23,924 nucleotides of DNA from CAYRFF01 sp964436125 (GCA_964436125.1 CAYTBT010000036.1:1-23924); one strand, 5' to 3'. Positions 8,052 to 14,339 are shown, counted from the stretch's first letter. Notes: a model not told the origin generated them from the letters alone. Numbers and translations are program-made.

Positions 8052-8064
8052 ACGTGTCTTTCAT
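8011..8064 (-). CDS. Met-rich leader peptide 1 (attenuator)
   Basis: A 17-residue ORF, MKDTCTYMEAMMMWKNP, from ATG 8064-8062 to TAG 8013-8011. Five Met, three of them consecutive (codons 11-13) about 15 nt before the stop. Also present are Cys5, Thr4, Thr6, Lys2 and Asp3; it may be chance that these include aspartate-family amino acids and cysteine. It follows the candidate promoter by about 20 nt and an A-rich stretch that may serve as ribosome entry site. It is the first element of the transcript that ends in metY-metX-thrA. The segment ATGATGATGTGGAA resembles ATGATGCAGTGGAA of leader 2, hinting that one attenuator arose by duplication of the other. Confidence 0.8.
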   Translation of the reverse strand: MKDTCTYMEAMMMWKNP

Positions 8065-8083
8065 CTTGTTTTTCTTTCTGCGC

Positions 8084-8114
8084 CAAAGGTGTAAAAACTT
8101 ACAGACTAAACAAA
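8084..8114 (-). promoter_or_regulatory. candidate promoter of the Met operon leader
   Basis: On the minus strand TTTG (8114-8111), a 19-nt spacer, then CACCTTTG (8091-8084). This is one mismatch from the Bacteroidota -7 consensus TAnnTTTG, with a spacer identical to that of the strong promoter at 9560-9590. Transcription would start near 8075-8080, about 15 nt before leader peptide 1. Confidence 0.55.
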
Positions 8115-8198
8115 TATTTTAAGAAAATTTTAACATTTTGGCTTTAAAAGTACATCTCTTAGTACCCAAAGCGTGCAATACCTCAGTGGCGTACACTG

Positions 8199-8270
8199 TA
8201 GAAATTGAAGATGACTGAATGAAGTTTTAATATAAGCGGAGCTTAGATTAAAACATTGGTACTAAATGTA
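8199..8270. repeat. dispersed structured repeat, copy 1
   Basis: A 72-nt element that matches positions 18295-18365 in the same orientation. On the plus strand it begins TAGAAATTGAAGAT and contains a hairpin of 14 bp with one A-G mismatch (8224-8237 with 8241-8254), loop GGA. A smaller hairpin follows (ACATT, 7-nt loop, AATGT, 8253-8269). Both copies share the GGA loop, the AAGC/GCTT top of the stem and the 7-nt second loop, while the lower stem differs with pairing kept. There is no U tract, so it is not an ordinary terminator. It lies about 85 nt upstream of the Met operon promoter. Confidence 0.7.
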
Positions 8271-8289
8271 TCAATGATGAAGGATCCAT

Positions 8290-8448
8290 CTACGGCAGAC
8301 TGAAGACCGGGCTTCTTGCCCAAGGCGGACCGTCCCGAGGATAAAGAATGAGATTGTAGCCTCCGCTGACCTGATGAATAGGAATCCGGTCGTGTTGATT
8401 CTCGGCATTCCATCCGGCTTGTCCGGAACTGAGCTGACCGAATGCCAT
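8290..8448 (-). CDS. possible small secreted protein, doubtful start or frameshifted
   Basis: An ORF of 52 codons from ATG 8448-8446 to TAG 8292-8290. It reads like protein (begins MAFGQLSSGQAGWN, later SGGYNLILYPRDGPPWARSP) but matches no family I know. The same frame stays open for ten codons before the ATG, giving the hydrophobic stretch IGIFIGLFTG, so the region looks like a signal peptide ending near AFG-Q. No usable start codon lies in frame there: a TGA comes first, immediately after the nuclease gene, within a GTG-AAT sequence in another frame. Either the upstream part is not translated, or a one-base error or frameshift separated the start. A longer 79-codon frame (8243-8482, GTG start) overlaps it; its composition (Arg/Ser-rich) looks like a shadow. 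Confidence 0.3.
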   Translation of the reverse strand: MAFGQLSSGQAGWNAENQHDRIPIHQVSGGYNLILYPRDGPPWARSPVFSLP

Positions 8449-8482
8449 GCCTGTGAAAAGCCCTATAAATATGCCTATTCAC

Positions 8483-8938
8483 TTAGTCGTTTCCTACCAA
8501 TTCCTTATAGGTCGGAATATCTTTAAGTTCAAGTGGATTATTCAATTTAGATTGCTGAAAAACCAGATTCTTGCGGCCATTGCTTAAAATCAGAAATGCT
8601 GCTTTAATCTTCTGATTGTAGAAGGCGAGCTGATCGAGATGCTTCTGCTTAAGATTTAATTGAAATGACTTACACTCTGCTATGAGCTTAATCTCTGCCT
8701 GTTTATTAAATACGACAAGATCGGCACGGAATTGATTTTCGATAAACTTGAAGCCATATTCTATTTTCATCATGTGTGCAGGAATGCCTTTTATATCCAG
8801 CATATACTGATAAAGGCATTGACGTACCACTTCCTCAGGCATCAACTGTCGCCACATCTTATTACTCGGATCGTAAATATACCGAATGCCATTCCTGGTG
8901 GAGAATCGCAGGGAATCTTTATACTGAAGAATGTCCAT
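8483..8938 (-). CDS. orphan HsdR N-terminal-like PD-(D/E)XK nuclease domain protein
   Basis: 151 residues that look like the stand-alone HsdR_N domain proteins found in Bacteroidota. Visible nuclease-fold signatures are PEEVVRQ at 34-40 (Glu36), RADLVVF at 71-77 (Asp73), the E-x-K motif ECK at 88-90, and a following Gln103 in HLDQLAFYN. The spacing between Asp73 and the ECK fits a PD-(D/E)XK core. The full-length HsdR helicase and any HsdM/HsdS genes are absent, so this is probably not a working restriction enzyme; its physiological role is unknown. Its ATG shares one base with the stop codon of the upstream lipoprotein gene (TAATG), so the two are translationally coupled. The family call is from motif reading only. 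Confidence 0.75.
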   Translation of the reverse strand: MDILQYKDSLRFSTRNGIRYIYDPSNKMWRQLMPEEVVRQCLYQYMLDIKGIPAHMMKIEYGFKFIENQFRADLVVFNKQAEIKLIAECKSFQLNLKQKHLDQLAFYNQKIKAAFLILSNGRKNLVFQQSKLNNPLELKDIPTYKELVGND

Positions 8939-9537
8939 TACTCCACGATCCCTCCTGAGACAACCTTTCCATCTGCGTACACATATTGCAATACGACTTC
9001 ACCTTTCTCATTGAACCAGGACACTTTGCCATCGAGAATTCCCATTTTATAGTGTTCTATTTTCCTGATTTTATGTCGCAACTCATACTCGTCAAAATAT
9101 GTCGTCTTTTTCCCGTCGAGTTTCCCCTTTACATAATTGGCGATAATGTGTGGCGCATCATAATTGTATTCAATATATGTTCCATTGAGTTTTCCATCGA
9201 GATAATGTGCGATAAGCTTGGGATCGCCATTGTAAGTGTAGGTGAAAAACGGACCATTCAGTTTTCCATTGTGATAATACTTAATTGCCTTGGGTGATGC
9301 CGTTCTTCTGTCTCGCGCAAATATCCAAAACCCTTGTCGCATCCCATTATCTACTTCACCCATTTCCAGAAAATTTCCCGTTTGTCCCGGCAGTCGCGCG
9401 ATGGAATCACCATGGACAAGCTCAAATTCATAAGAATTGAAAGATTCCGTAGTGCCGTGGATTTCAGAACTGGTTTCAGTACTCTGCGTACATGCAATGA
9501 ATGACATGAATGCAATGAGAACAATAAGATGTTTCAT
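8938..9537 (-). CDS. MORN-variant repeat lipoprotein
   Basis: 199 residues with a lipoprotein signal peptide: a short charged start, a hydrophobic stretch and the lipobox SFIAC with Cys16. The body carries repeated units of the MORN-variant type (also annotated YwqK-like), for example YYHNGKLNGPFF at about 87-98, HYLDGKLNGTYIEY at about 111-124, NYVKGKLDGKKTTY at about 134-147 and HYKMGILDGKVSWF at about 162-175. Each has the pattern aromatic, K-L-N/D-G, aromatic. It is probably anchored in the outer membrane or the periplasmic face of a membrane. MORN-type repeats usually serve in binding or as scaffolds; no enzymatic role is visible. It has a very good promoter at 9560-9590 and overlaps the nuclease gene downstream by one base. 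Confidence 0.8.
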   Translation of the reverse strand: MKHLIVLIAFMSFIACTQSTETSSEIHGTTESFNSYEFELVHGDSIARLPGQTGNFLEMGEVDNGMRQGFWIFARDRRTASPKAIKYYHNGKLNGPFFTYTYNGDPKLIAHYLDGKLNGTYIEYNYDAPHIIANYVKGKLDGKKTTYFDEYELRHKIRKIEHYKMGILDGKVSWFNEKGEVVLQYVYADGKVVSGGIVE

Positions 9538-9559
9538 GGGTTGAATATTTTAGTTTACA

Positions 9560-9590
9560 CAAATGTAATACCTTTACAAAAAAGTTCAAA
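9560..9590 (-). promoter_or_regulatory. promoter of the MORN lipoprotein gene
   Basis: On the minus strand TTTG (9590-9587), 19-nt spacer, TACATTTG (9567-9560). This is a perfect match to the Bacteroidota -33/-7 consensus (TTTG, TAnnTTTG). The start codon is 23 nt further. The same 62-nt gap must also hold the promoter of the divergent PolX-like gene, for which only a poor TACCTTTA match is visible. Confidence 0.7.
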
Positions 9591-9599
9591 TTTCTTTTC

Positions 9600-11222
9600 A
9601 TGGACAATAAATCAATCGCATCTCACTTTAAATTATTTGCCGATCTTCTTAAACTGAAAGGGGAGTCACCATTCCGTATCCGTTCCTATAGTTCAGCTTA
9701 TGATAGCTTACGCAAATTCCCCTCTGCGCTCTGCGATATGAGTAAATCTGACCTTTTGAAGATAGATGGCGTGGGAAAGGCTATTGCCGATAAGATTGTG
9801 ACATTGTGTACCGATGGTGAATTGCCGCAATTAAGTGCATTGAAGAAAGAAATTCCGGAAGGTGTGCAAGAAATGTTGAATATACGCGGCCTGGGCATCA
9901 CCAAGATTCTGCTGCTCTGGAAAGAGAAAAGTATCGATACCATAGAGCAATTAAAAGAACATTGCGAGGATAAGAGTATCTTGGCTTGGAAGGGATTTGG
10001 GGAGAAAACACGTGTGAAACTCCTCCGTGAAATAGAGTTTTATCTCGAGAATAAAGGAAAATCCCTCTACGCGCAAGCCGTACAGCTTCATGAAGCAATC
10101 CTTGAGCAGAATCCTGAGTTGAAGGATAGAATACGGCTTACGGGTGATATCAGGAGAAAGATGCCGGTTGTATCGGATATCTCCTGGCTTATGGAAGCTA
10201 GGACAAAAGACATTTGCGGAAGCTTGCATGGATTAAAGTCAATGGAAGAGAAGCGCGATTACCGCGTTTTACAGTTTGATAAAATACCTATTCCCATTCA
10301 CGTGTATTTTGCCACAGATGAAGAGATGGGACAGAAACTTTATGAAACTACGGGAGGTAAGTTGCCCGGGATGCTTGATGTTCCCTGGCAAGGTGATGAA
10401 GAAAAGACATTTGCGGAAGCTGGATTGCCATATATAATCCCTGAGATGAGGGACCTGAATAGAGAGGAAATATTGCAGGCGCTTGAAATCGAAGGAGATT
10501 TTCTCCGGGCGGAGGATATAAGAGGTGTCATTCATGCTCATACGGAATGGAGCGATGGTAAGAATTCGCTTATAGAAATGGTTGAAGCAGCTATAGATAA
10601 AGGCTATGAATATCTATCGATTACAGATCATAGTAAAGCTGCCTTTTATGCCGATGGGCTGGATGAAAAGAAGCTGGATGCACAGATGAGAGAGATTGAA
10701 AAAACGCGAGAGCTATATCCGGATTTTACAATCTTGAGTGGGGTAGAATGCGATATTCTCAATGATGGTCAGATGGATTTATCGGATGAATGTCTGTCGG
10801 AACTAGATATAGTTATCGCATCAGTGCATAGCAACTTAAGTATGGATAAAAATCATGCAATGGAACGATTACTTGCGGCCATTGAGCATCCTCATGTGGA
10901 CATACTGGGACATCTTTCAGGGCGTTTATTGCTATCGAGGAGTGGATATGAGCTGGATTATGAGGAAATTATTAAAGCATGTGCCACACACAAGGTTGCC
11001 ATTGAAATTAACGCCAATCCTCTCCGCCTCGATATCGACTGGCGATTTATCCCGCTCTGCAGAACCTACGGCGTGCCCTTATGTGTGAATCCTGACGCAC
11101 ATAATGTACATCAGATTGACCTCATTGAATATGGCGTATATGCAGGGAGAAAAGGCGGTCTCAAAGCTACGGAATGCCTCAATACACTGCCCGTAGAAAA
11201 TTTTTTGACCCACTTTTCATAA
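9600..11222 (+). CDS. PolX-like protein: HhH region, decayed polymerase domain, intact PHP domain
   Basis: 540 residues with the domain order of bacterial family X DNA polymerase. Residues 1-150 hold the 8-kDa/HhH region (IDGVGKAIADKI 55-66, IRGLGITKI 95-103, WKGFGEKT 130-137). The nucleotidyltransferase palm is about 150-300. A PHP domain fills 308-540. The PHP metal ligands are all visible: IHAHTEWSDG (311-320), TDHS (342-345), GVECDIL (381-387), SVHSN (408-412), GHLSG (437-441), NPDAHN (497-502). The polymerase site is not: the usual G-S with D-x-D is here GDIRR (182-186) and SDIS (192-195). The protein should therefore act, if at all, as a metal-dependent 3'-5' exonuclease or phosphoesterase in DNA repair rather than as a polymerase. 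Start at 9600 agrees with the family N-terminus. It is divergent from the lipoprotein gene and lies 103 nt before the DUF1573 gene. Confidence 0.85.
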   Translation: MDNKSIASHFKLFADLLKLKGESPFRIRSYSSAYDSLRKFPSALCDMSKSDLLKIDGVGKAIADKIVTLCTDGELPQLSALKKEIPEGVQEMLNIRGLGITKILLLWKEKSIDTIEQLKEHCEDKSILAWKGFGEKTRVKLLREIEFYLENKGKSLYAQAVQLHEAILEQNPELKDRIRLTGDIRRKMPVVSDISWLMEARTKDICGSLHGLKSMEEKRDYRVLQFDKIPIPIHVYFATDEEMGQKLYETTGGKLPGMLDVPWQGDEEKTFAEAGLPYIIPEMRDLNREEILQALEIEGDFLRAEDIRGVIHAHTEWSDGKNSLIEMVEAAIDKGYEYLSITDHSKAAFYADGLDEKKLDAQMREIEKTRELYPDFTILSGVECDILNDGQMDLSDECLSELDIVIASVHSNLSMDKNHAMERLLAAIEHPHVDILGHLSGRLLLSRSGYELDYEEIIKACATHKVAIEINANPLRLDIDWRFIPLCRTYGVPLCVNPDAHNVHQIDLIEYGVYAGRKGGLKATECLNTLPVENFLTHFS

Positions 11223-11263
11223 ATATTTAACAATTTATTATACATTTGCATTCTGAATCATAT

Positions 11264-11293
11264 AAAGATAAACTAGATTATCATTTATCTTTG
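11264..11293 (+). promoter_or_regulatory. promoter region of the DUF1573 lipoprotein with an inverted repeat
   Basis: TATCTTTG at 11286-11293 matches the -7 consensus TAnnTTTG; the -33 element is poor. A perfect 9-bp inverted repeat, AAAGATAAA (11264-11272) and TTTATCTTT (11284-11292), spaced by 11 nt, overlaps it and could be an operator. A second TACATTTG lies upstream at 11241-11248. The start codon is at 11326. Confidence 0.45.
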
Positions 11294-11325
11294 TAACTAT
11301 CAATTAAATGAAATAAGCGAAAATT

Positions 11326-11844
11326 ATGAATTTGAACGTAAAATTATTGAGTCTAGTCTTTGTTCTATTTGCAGGATTCTACCTAAGTTCTTGTGCAAGT
11401 GACAGCGATTCTTCCAATGTTAAAGAAGAGGCAGCTGAAAGTGTAACAAGTGCGACTAATAACGCAACAAGTAGTTTAAATACTGCTACTAGTGGCAATA
11501 CTGCAACAAGTGCAACAGCACCGACAGGACCGACAACTTCTATTAAATTTGATAAGTCAACACACGATTTCGGTACTTTAACTGCAGGTGAGAAAGCTAC
11601 GTATAAGTACACATTTACCAATACCGGTACTGAACCACTTATCATTTCCAATGTAAAGGCTTCTTGCGGTTGTACTACTCCTTCTTATTCCAAGGAACCT
11701 GTTGCTCCGGGTGAGACTGGGTTTATCAACGTGCAATATAGCGCTTCCGGTAGCGGTAGTGTAACAAAGAATGTTACGATTACTGCCAATACAAAGCCGG
11801 CTAAAACGATGATCTACTTGAAAGCTAATGTCGTAAAGAAATAA
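11326..11844 (+). CDS. DUF1573 domain lipoprotein
   Basis: 172 residues. Residues 1-23 are a lipoprotein signal peptide with lipobox LSSC (Cys23). Residues about 24-72 are a low-complexity linker rich in Thr, Ser, Ala and Asn. Residues about 73-172 are the DUF1573 domain: STHDFGTLTAGEKATYKYTF, then NTGTEPLIISNVKASCGCTTP with the conserved C-G-C, and PVAPGETGFINVQY. DUF1573 proteins are common in Bacteroidota and have an immunoglobulin-like beta-sandwich fold related to ASH/MSP domains; the biochemical role is not established. It is monocistronic: its own promoter upstream, a strong terminator 35 nt downstream. Confidence 0.88.
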   Translation: MNLNVKLLSLVFVLFAGFYLSSCASDSDSSNVKEEAAESVTSATNNATSSLNTATSGNTATSATAPTGPTTSIKFDKSTHDFGTLTAGEKATYKYTFTNTGTEPLIISNVKASCGCTTPSYSKEPVAPGETGFINVQYSASGSGSVTKNVTITANTKPAKTMIYLKANVVKK

Positions 11845-11878
11845 GCTTTTAGCTTCGATCATTAATAGAAATAGAAAT

Positions 11879-11913
11879 GCCTGTGCAATGAATGAATTGT
11901 ACAGGCTTTTTTT
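11879..11913 (+). terminator. terminator of the DUF1573 gene
   Basis: 11-bp stem GCCTGTGCAAT (11879-11889) and ATTGTACAGGC (11896-11906) with one G-U pair, loop GAATGA, followed by seven T. Confidence 0.9.
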
Positions 11914-12008
11914 ATACTGCAATCCCATGGAAATGACATTATGCACGACTGAGAATCGAAGTGCGCAAAGGTTTTCTATGATAAAAGTATTCATAAGGAC
12001 ATGATAGG

Positions 12009-12602
12009 CTACCGGGCTTCCTTCACATCGCGTAAAAATTGTAAGAGCTTACTGGCCGCTCGGGCTCTGTGACTGATTTTGTTCTTTTCTTCGATACTCA
12101 TCTGTGCAAATGACCTGGTAAAACCTTCCGGCATGAATATCGGATCGTAACCAAAACCTCCTTCTCCTATTCTTTCCTCAAGGATTCTGCCTGAGCATTT
12201 TCCCTCAAATGTGTACATCTCTCCATCCCACCACAATGCAATGACGGTAAGAAAATAAGCAGATCGATCTTTCTGAGCAAGGTTTGAAAGGAGCTTGTCA
12301 ATATTGTCTGAATCGACTTTATCCGGACCGGCGTATCTGGCGCTATGTACACCCGGCGCGCCACCCAATGAAGGGACACATAATCCCGTGTCTTCTGAAA
12401 AGCAATTGCCCTCATATAAACTAGATAGTTGCTCAACTTTCTGTAAGGCATTTCCTTTAATCGTGTCACGCGTTTCTCTGAGCTCTGCCTCGATACCGGC
12501 ATTACGCATTCCTAGCAGCTCAATGAAGTCGGGCATTTTGTTTTTAAATTCCTGAACTTTATGTGTATTGCCCGTCCCAAATAATAGCTTAACCTTCTTC
12601 AT
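12009..12602 (-). CDS. rdgB: XTP/dITP diphosphatase (RdgB/HAM1)
   Basis: Hydrolyses non-canonical purine nucleoside triphosphates (ITP, dITP, XTP) to the monophosphate and pyrophosphate, keeping them out of DNA and RNA. The 197 residues are the normal length. Signature motifs in order: FGTGNTHKVQEF (8-19), EDTGLCV (70-76) with the catalytic-type Asp71, LGGAPGVHSARYAG (79-92), GGFGYDPIF (148-156), FAQMSIEEKNKISHRARA (165-182). The gene overlaps by 14 nt the end of the psi-like gene upstream, so both are probably one transcript. No terminator was recognised downstream, where it converges with the DUF1573 gene. Confidence 0.95.
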   Translation of the reverse strand: MKKVKLLFGTGNTHKVQEFKNKMPDFIELLGMRNAGIEAELRETRDTIKGNALQKVEQLSSLYEGNCFSEDTGLCVPSLGGAPGVHSARYAGPDKVDSDNIDKLLSNLAQKDRSAYFLTVIALWWDGEMYTFEGKCSGRILEERIGEGGFGYDPIFMPEGFTRSFAQMSIEEKNKISHRARAASKLLQFLRDVKEAR

Positions 12603-13029
12603 TGAACATTGCTTTTAATGCATTCCATAACTTATTTTTTAATTCTTTGCTATCGTGGATTTTTCCTATGGTGTCGCAGTGGAGATAGGTAAATCTGTAA
12701 ATTCTCTGTAAAGTATAGGGCGTTTTTTTAATTTTAAAGCCTAAATCGGCTGGATTTTTACCAAAGTCAATTATTTTTTGTATATTCCTGTCCCTGCAAT
12801 ATGTGGGTATATCGTATAGTGGATTCGTACCGACAACAAGGTGGATTTCCGTCAGAAAGTCATAGTGAATAGATTGGAGGACTTTCTTTAAGAAAGGATA
12901 ATACTCTTTCAGTGCTTTTTTGTCGCCGTGCAGAAGAACTAAGAGGTTTTTTGCATCTTTTCCTACGGAAACCTGTTCTGAAATAGGAAGGGCGTTTTTA
13001 AAGAAAGGCGCTGAGAATTGAGTGTCCAT
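12589..13029 (-). CDS. conserved Bacteroidota protein resembling DNA polymerase III psi subunit
   Basis: 146 residues. The centre has beta/alpha features (NLLVLLHGD at about 28-36, IHLVVGTNPL at about 62-71, KIIDFGKNPADLGFKIKKTPY at about 85-105). The end reads LKNKLWNALKAMF. The pattern of an N-P-x-x-L-G-F segment, a following Y/F-rich segment and a C-terminal K-x-x-L-W-x-A-L-K-x-M-F recalls small Bacteroidota proteins that resemble the psi subunit (HolD), where the C-terminal L-W helix is also seen. This is recall of a pattern and not proof; the call could be wrong. If right, the protein would belong to the clamp-loader complex. It is transcribed divergently from ilvE and overlaps rdgB by 14 nt. 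The start ATG lies only 4 nt after an AATATTTG promoter-like element, so the transcript may be nearly leaderless. Confidence 0.5.
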   Translation of the reverse strand: MDTQFSAPFFKNALPISEQVSVGKDAKNLLVLLHGDKKALKEYYPFLKKVLQSIHYDFLTEIHLVVGTNPLYDIPTYCRDRNIQKIIDFGKNPADLGFKIKKTPYTLQRIYRFTYLHCDTIGKIHDSKELKNKLWNALKAMFNEEG

Positions 13030-13152
13030 GTGGCAAATATTATTTTATTTGATATATGTAAGCAAAATATTAATACGATTATGAAGAGATAATTTCATTA
13101 TTACGAAATAAATGCTAATTTTTGTACCAAGATAACCATAAATCAATACATC

Positions 13153-14232
13153 ATGAATAAACAGTATGAAATAAAAATTACTAAGATAGCCCAAAGTAAG
13201 ATAAACGAAGTGGATTTTGACAATATTCCATTTGGAAAAATAATGTCGGACCACATGTTTGTCACCGAATTTGATGGTGAACAATGGGTAAATTCACGCA
13301 TTGAGCCCTATGGTTCCTTGAGTCTTGCGCCATCCACAATGGCATTGCATTATGGTCAATCCATATTTGAGGGACTTAAAGCAACTAAGACAATAGACGG
13401 GACACCGGTATTATTCAGACCTGAGAAGCACGCACACAGGATAAACCACAGTGCGCGTAGAATGTGTATGCCTGAATTGCCGGAATCGCTTTTTCTTCAA
13501 GCTGTACACACTTTAGTCGATCTTGATCAGGCATGGATTCCGGCACAAGAAGGCTCAGCTATGTATATACGGCCATTTATGTTTGCTACCGATACTCATG
13601 TGGGCGTTTCTCCTTCAGTGCACTATAAATTTATCATCTTTACCTCGCCCGTGGGTGCATATTATAATAAACCGGTAAGCTTGCTCGCTGAGCATAATTA
13701 TGTAAGAGCAGCAATAGGAGGTGTAGGAGAAGCTAAGACATGTGGAAATTATGCCGCATCGCTTTTACCTGCGCGCCTAGCCAAGGAGAAAGGATATGAT
13801 CAAGTACTCTGGTTGGACACCAAGGAATTCAAATATGTCCAGGAAGTCGGAACAATGAATATTTTCTTTGTCTTTAACGATGAAATCGTTACACCGGCGA
13901 CCAATGGCGCAATTCTCCACGGTATCACCAGAGATTCTATAATCCATATCTTGCAATCAGAAGGGAAAAATGTAAATGAAAGAAAGCTCTCTATAGAAGA
14001 AGTGCGAGAACGCTATGAGAAAGGCGAATTAAAAGAAATTTTCGGTAGCGGTACTGCTGCGGTAGTTGCCAATGTGTCGAAACTTGAAGATAGGGGATAT
14101 GTGATGGAGTTCTCCGAGGACAATTATGAGCTTTCCAAGAGTATTAAGCATTATATCGACTCGGTAAGAGCCGGCAAAATAGAAGATGAGCACGGCTGGA
14201 TTGTCCCAGTACAGGTACCGGCTGTCGTGTAG
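13153..14232 (+). CDS. ilvE: branched-chain amino acid aminotransferase
   Basis: PLP enzyme of fold type IV that interconverts Leu, Ile, Val and their 2-oxo acids with 2-oxoglutarate/glutamate. The 359 residues match the longer BCAT-2 type. Motifs: HYGQSIFEGLKA (66-77), FRPEKHAHRINHSARRM (88-104), YIRPFMFATD (138-147), GGVGEAKTCGNYAASL (189-204) with Lys196 as the PLP lysine, VGTMNIFFV (232-240), GITRDSI (257-263), and GSGTAAVV (298-305). A TAATTTTTG promoter-like element sits at 13116-13124 and the ATG follows 28 nt later. No Ile/Leu/Val-rich leader is present between them. Other ilv/leu genes are not nearby. Confidence 0.95.
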   Translation: MNKQYEIKITKIAQSKINEVDFDNIPFGKIMSDHMFVTEFDGEQWVNSRIEPYGSLSLAPSTMALHYGQSIFEGLKATKTIDGTPVLFRPEKHAHRINHSARRMCMPELPESLFLQAVHTLVDLDQAWIPAQEGSAMYIRPFMFATDTHVGVSPSVHYKFIIFTSPVGAYYNKPVSLLAEHNYVRAAIGGVGEAKTCGNYAASLLPARLAKEKGYDQVLWLDTKEFKYVQEVGTMNIFFVFNDEIVTPATNGAILHGITRDSIIHILQSEGKNVNERKLSIEEVRERYEKGELKEIFGSGTAAVVANVSKLEDRGYVMEFSEDNYELSKSIKHYIDSVRAGKIEDEHGWIVPVQVPAVV

Positions 14233-14267
14233 CTAAGGGAACAGGATAACAAGGATTTTTTGTTTTT

Positions 14268-14298
14268 CACAACAATCAGACAAGCTCAGATCGTTGTG
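14268..14298 (+). terminator. hairpin between ilvE and pdhB, possible weak terminator
   Basis: CACAACAATC (14268-14277) and GATCGTTGTG (14289-14298) form a 10-bp stem with one A-C mismatch on the plus strand (a G-U pair on the minus strand). The following GAAAATTTATTT is only a partial U tract, so terminator function for ilvE is uncertain. Confidence 0.35.
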
Positions 14299-14307
14299 GA
14301 AAATTTA

Positions 14308-14339
14308 TTTGACAATGATGTTTAAAATTACTTACTTTG
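14308..14339 (+). promoter_or_regulatory. candidate promoter of pdhB
   Basis: TTTG at 14308-14311, 20-nt spacer, TTACTTTG at 14332-14339, one mismatch from TAnnTTTG. It lies downstream of the earliest in-frame ATG (14294) and so supports the start at 14372. Confidence 0.5.

Noticed and set aside
7519..8083. SAM riboswitch upstream of metY
   Set aside because: This is the place where one would be expected, but none of the SAM-I or SAM-II core sequences I know could be found on the minus strand; leader-peptide attenuators explain the terminators instead. A covariance-model search would settle it.
8199..8270. Repeat hairpin as an ordinary intrinsic terminator
   Set aside because: Neither copy of the hairpin has a U tract on either strand, although the stem is strong.
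8243..8482. 79-codon GTG-start frame after the nuclease gene
   Set aside because: Arg/Ser-rich composition without a family signature; the overlapping frame at 8290-8448 looks more protein-like. Neither is certain.
11379..11651. 90-codon minus-strand frame opposite the DUF1573 gene
   Set aside because: It is the shadow of the Thr/Ser/Ala-rich linker; the Val/Leu/Ala-rich product is the complement of those codons.
13030..13152. Leucine/isoleucine/valine leader peptide before ilvE
   Set aside because: No short branched-chain-rich ORF or terminator lies between the promoter-like element and the ilvE start.
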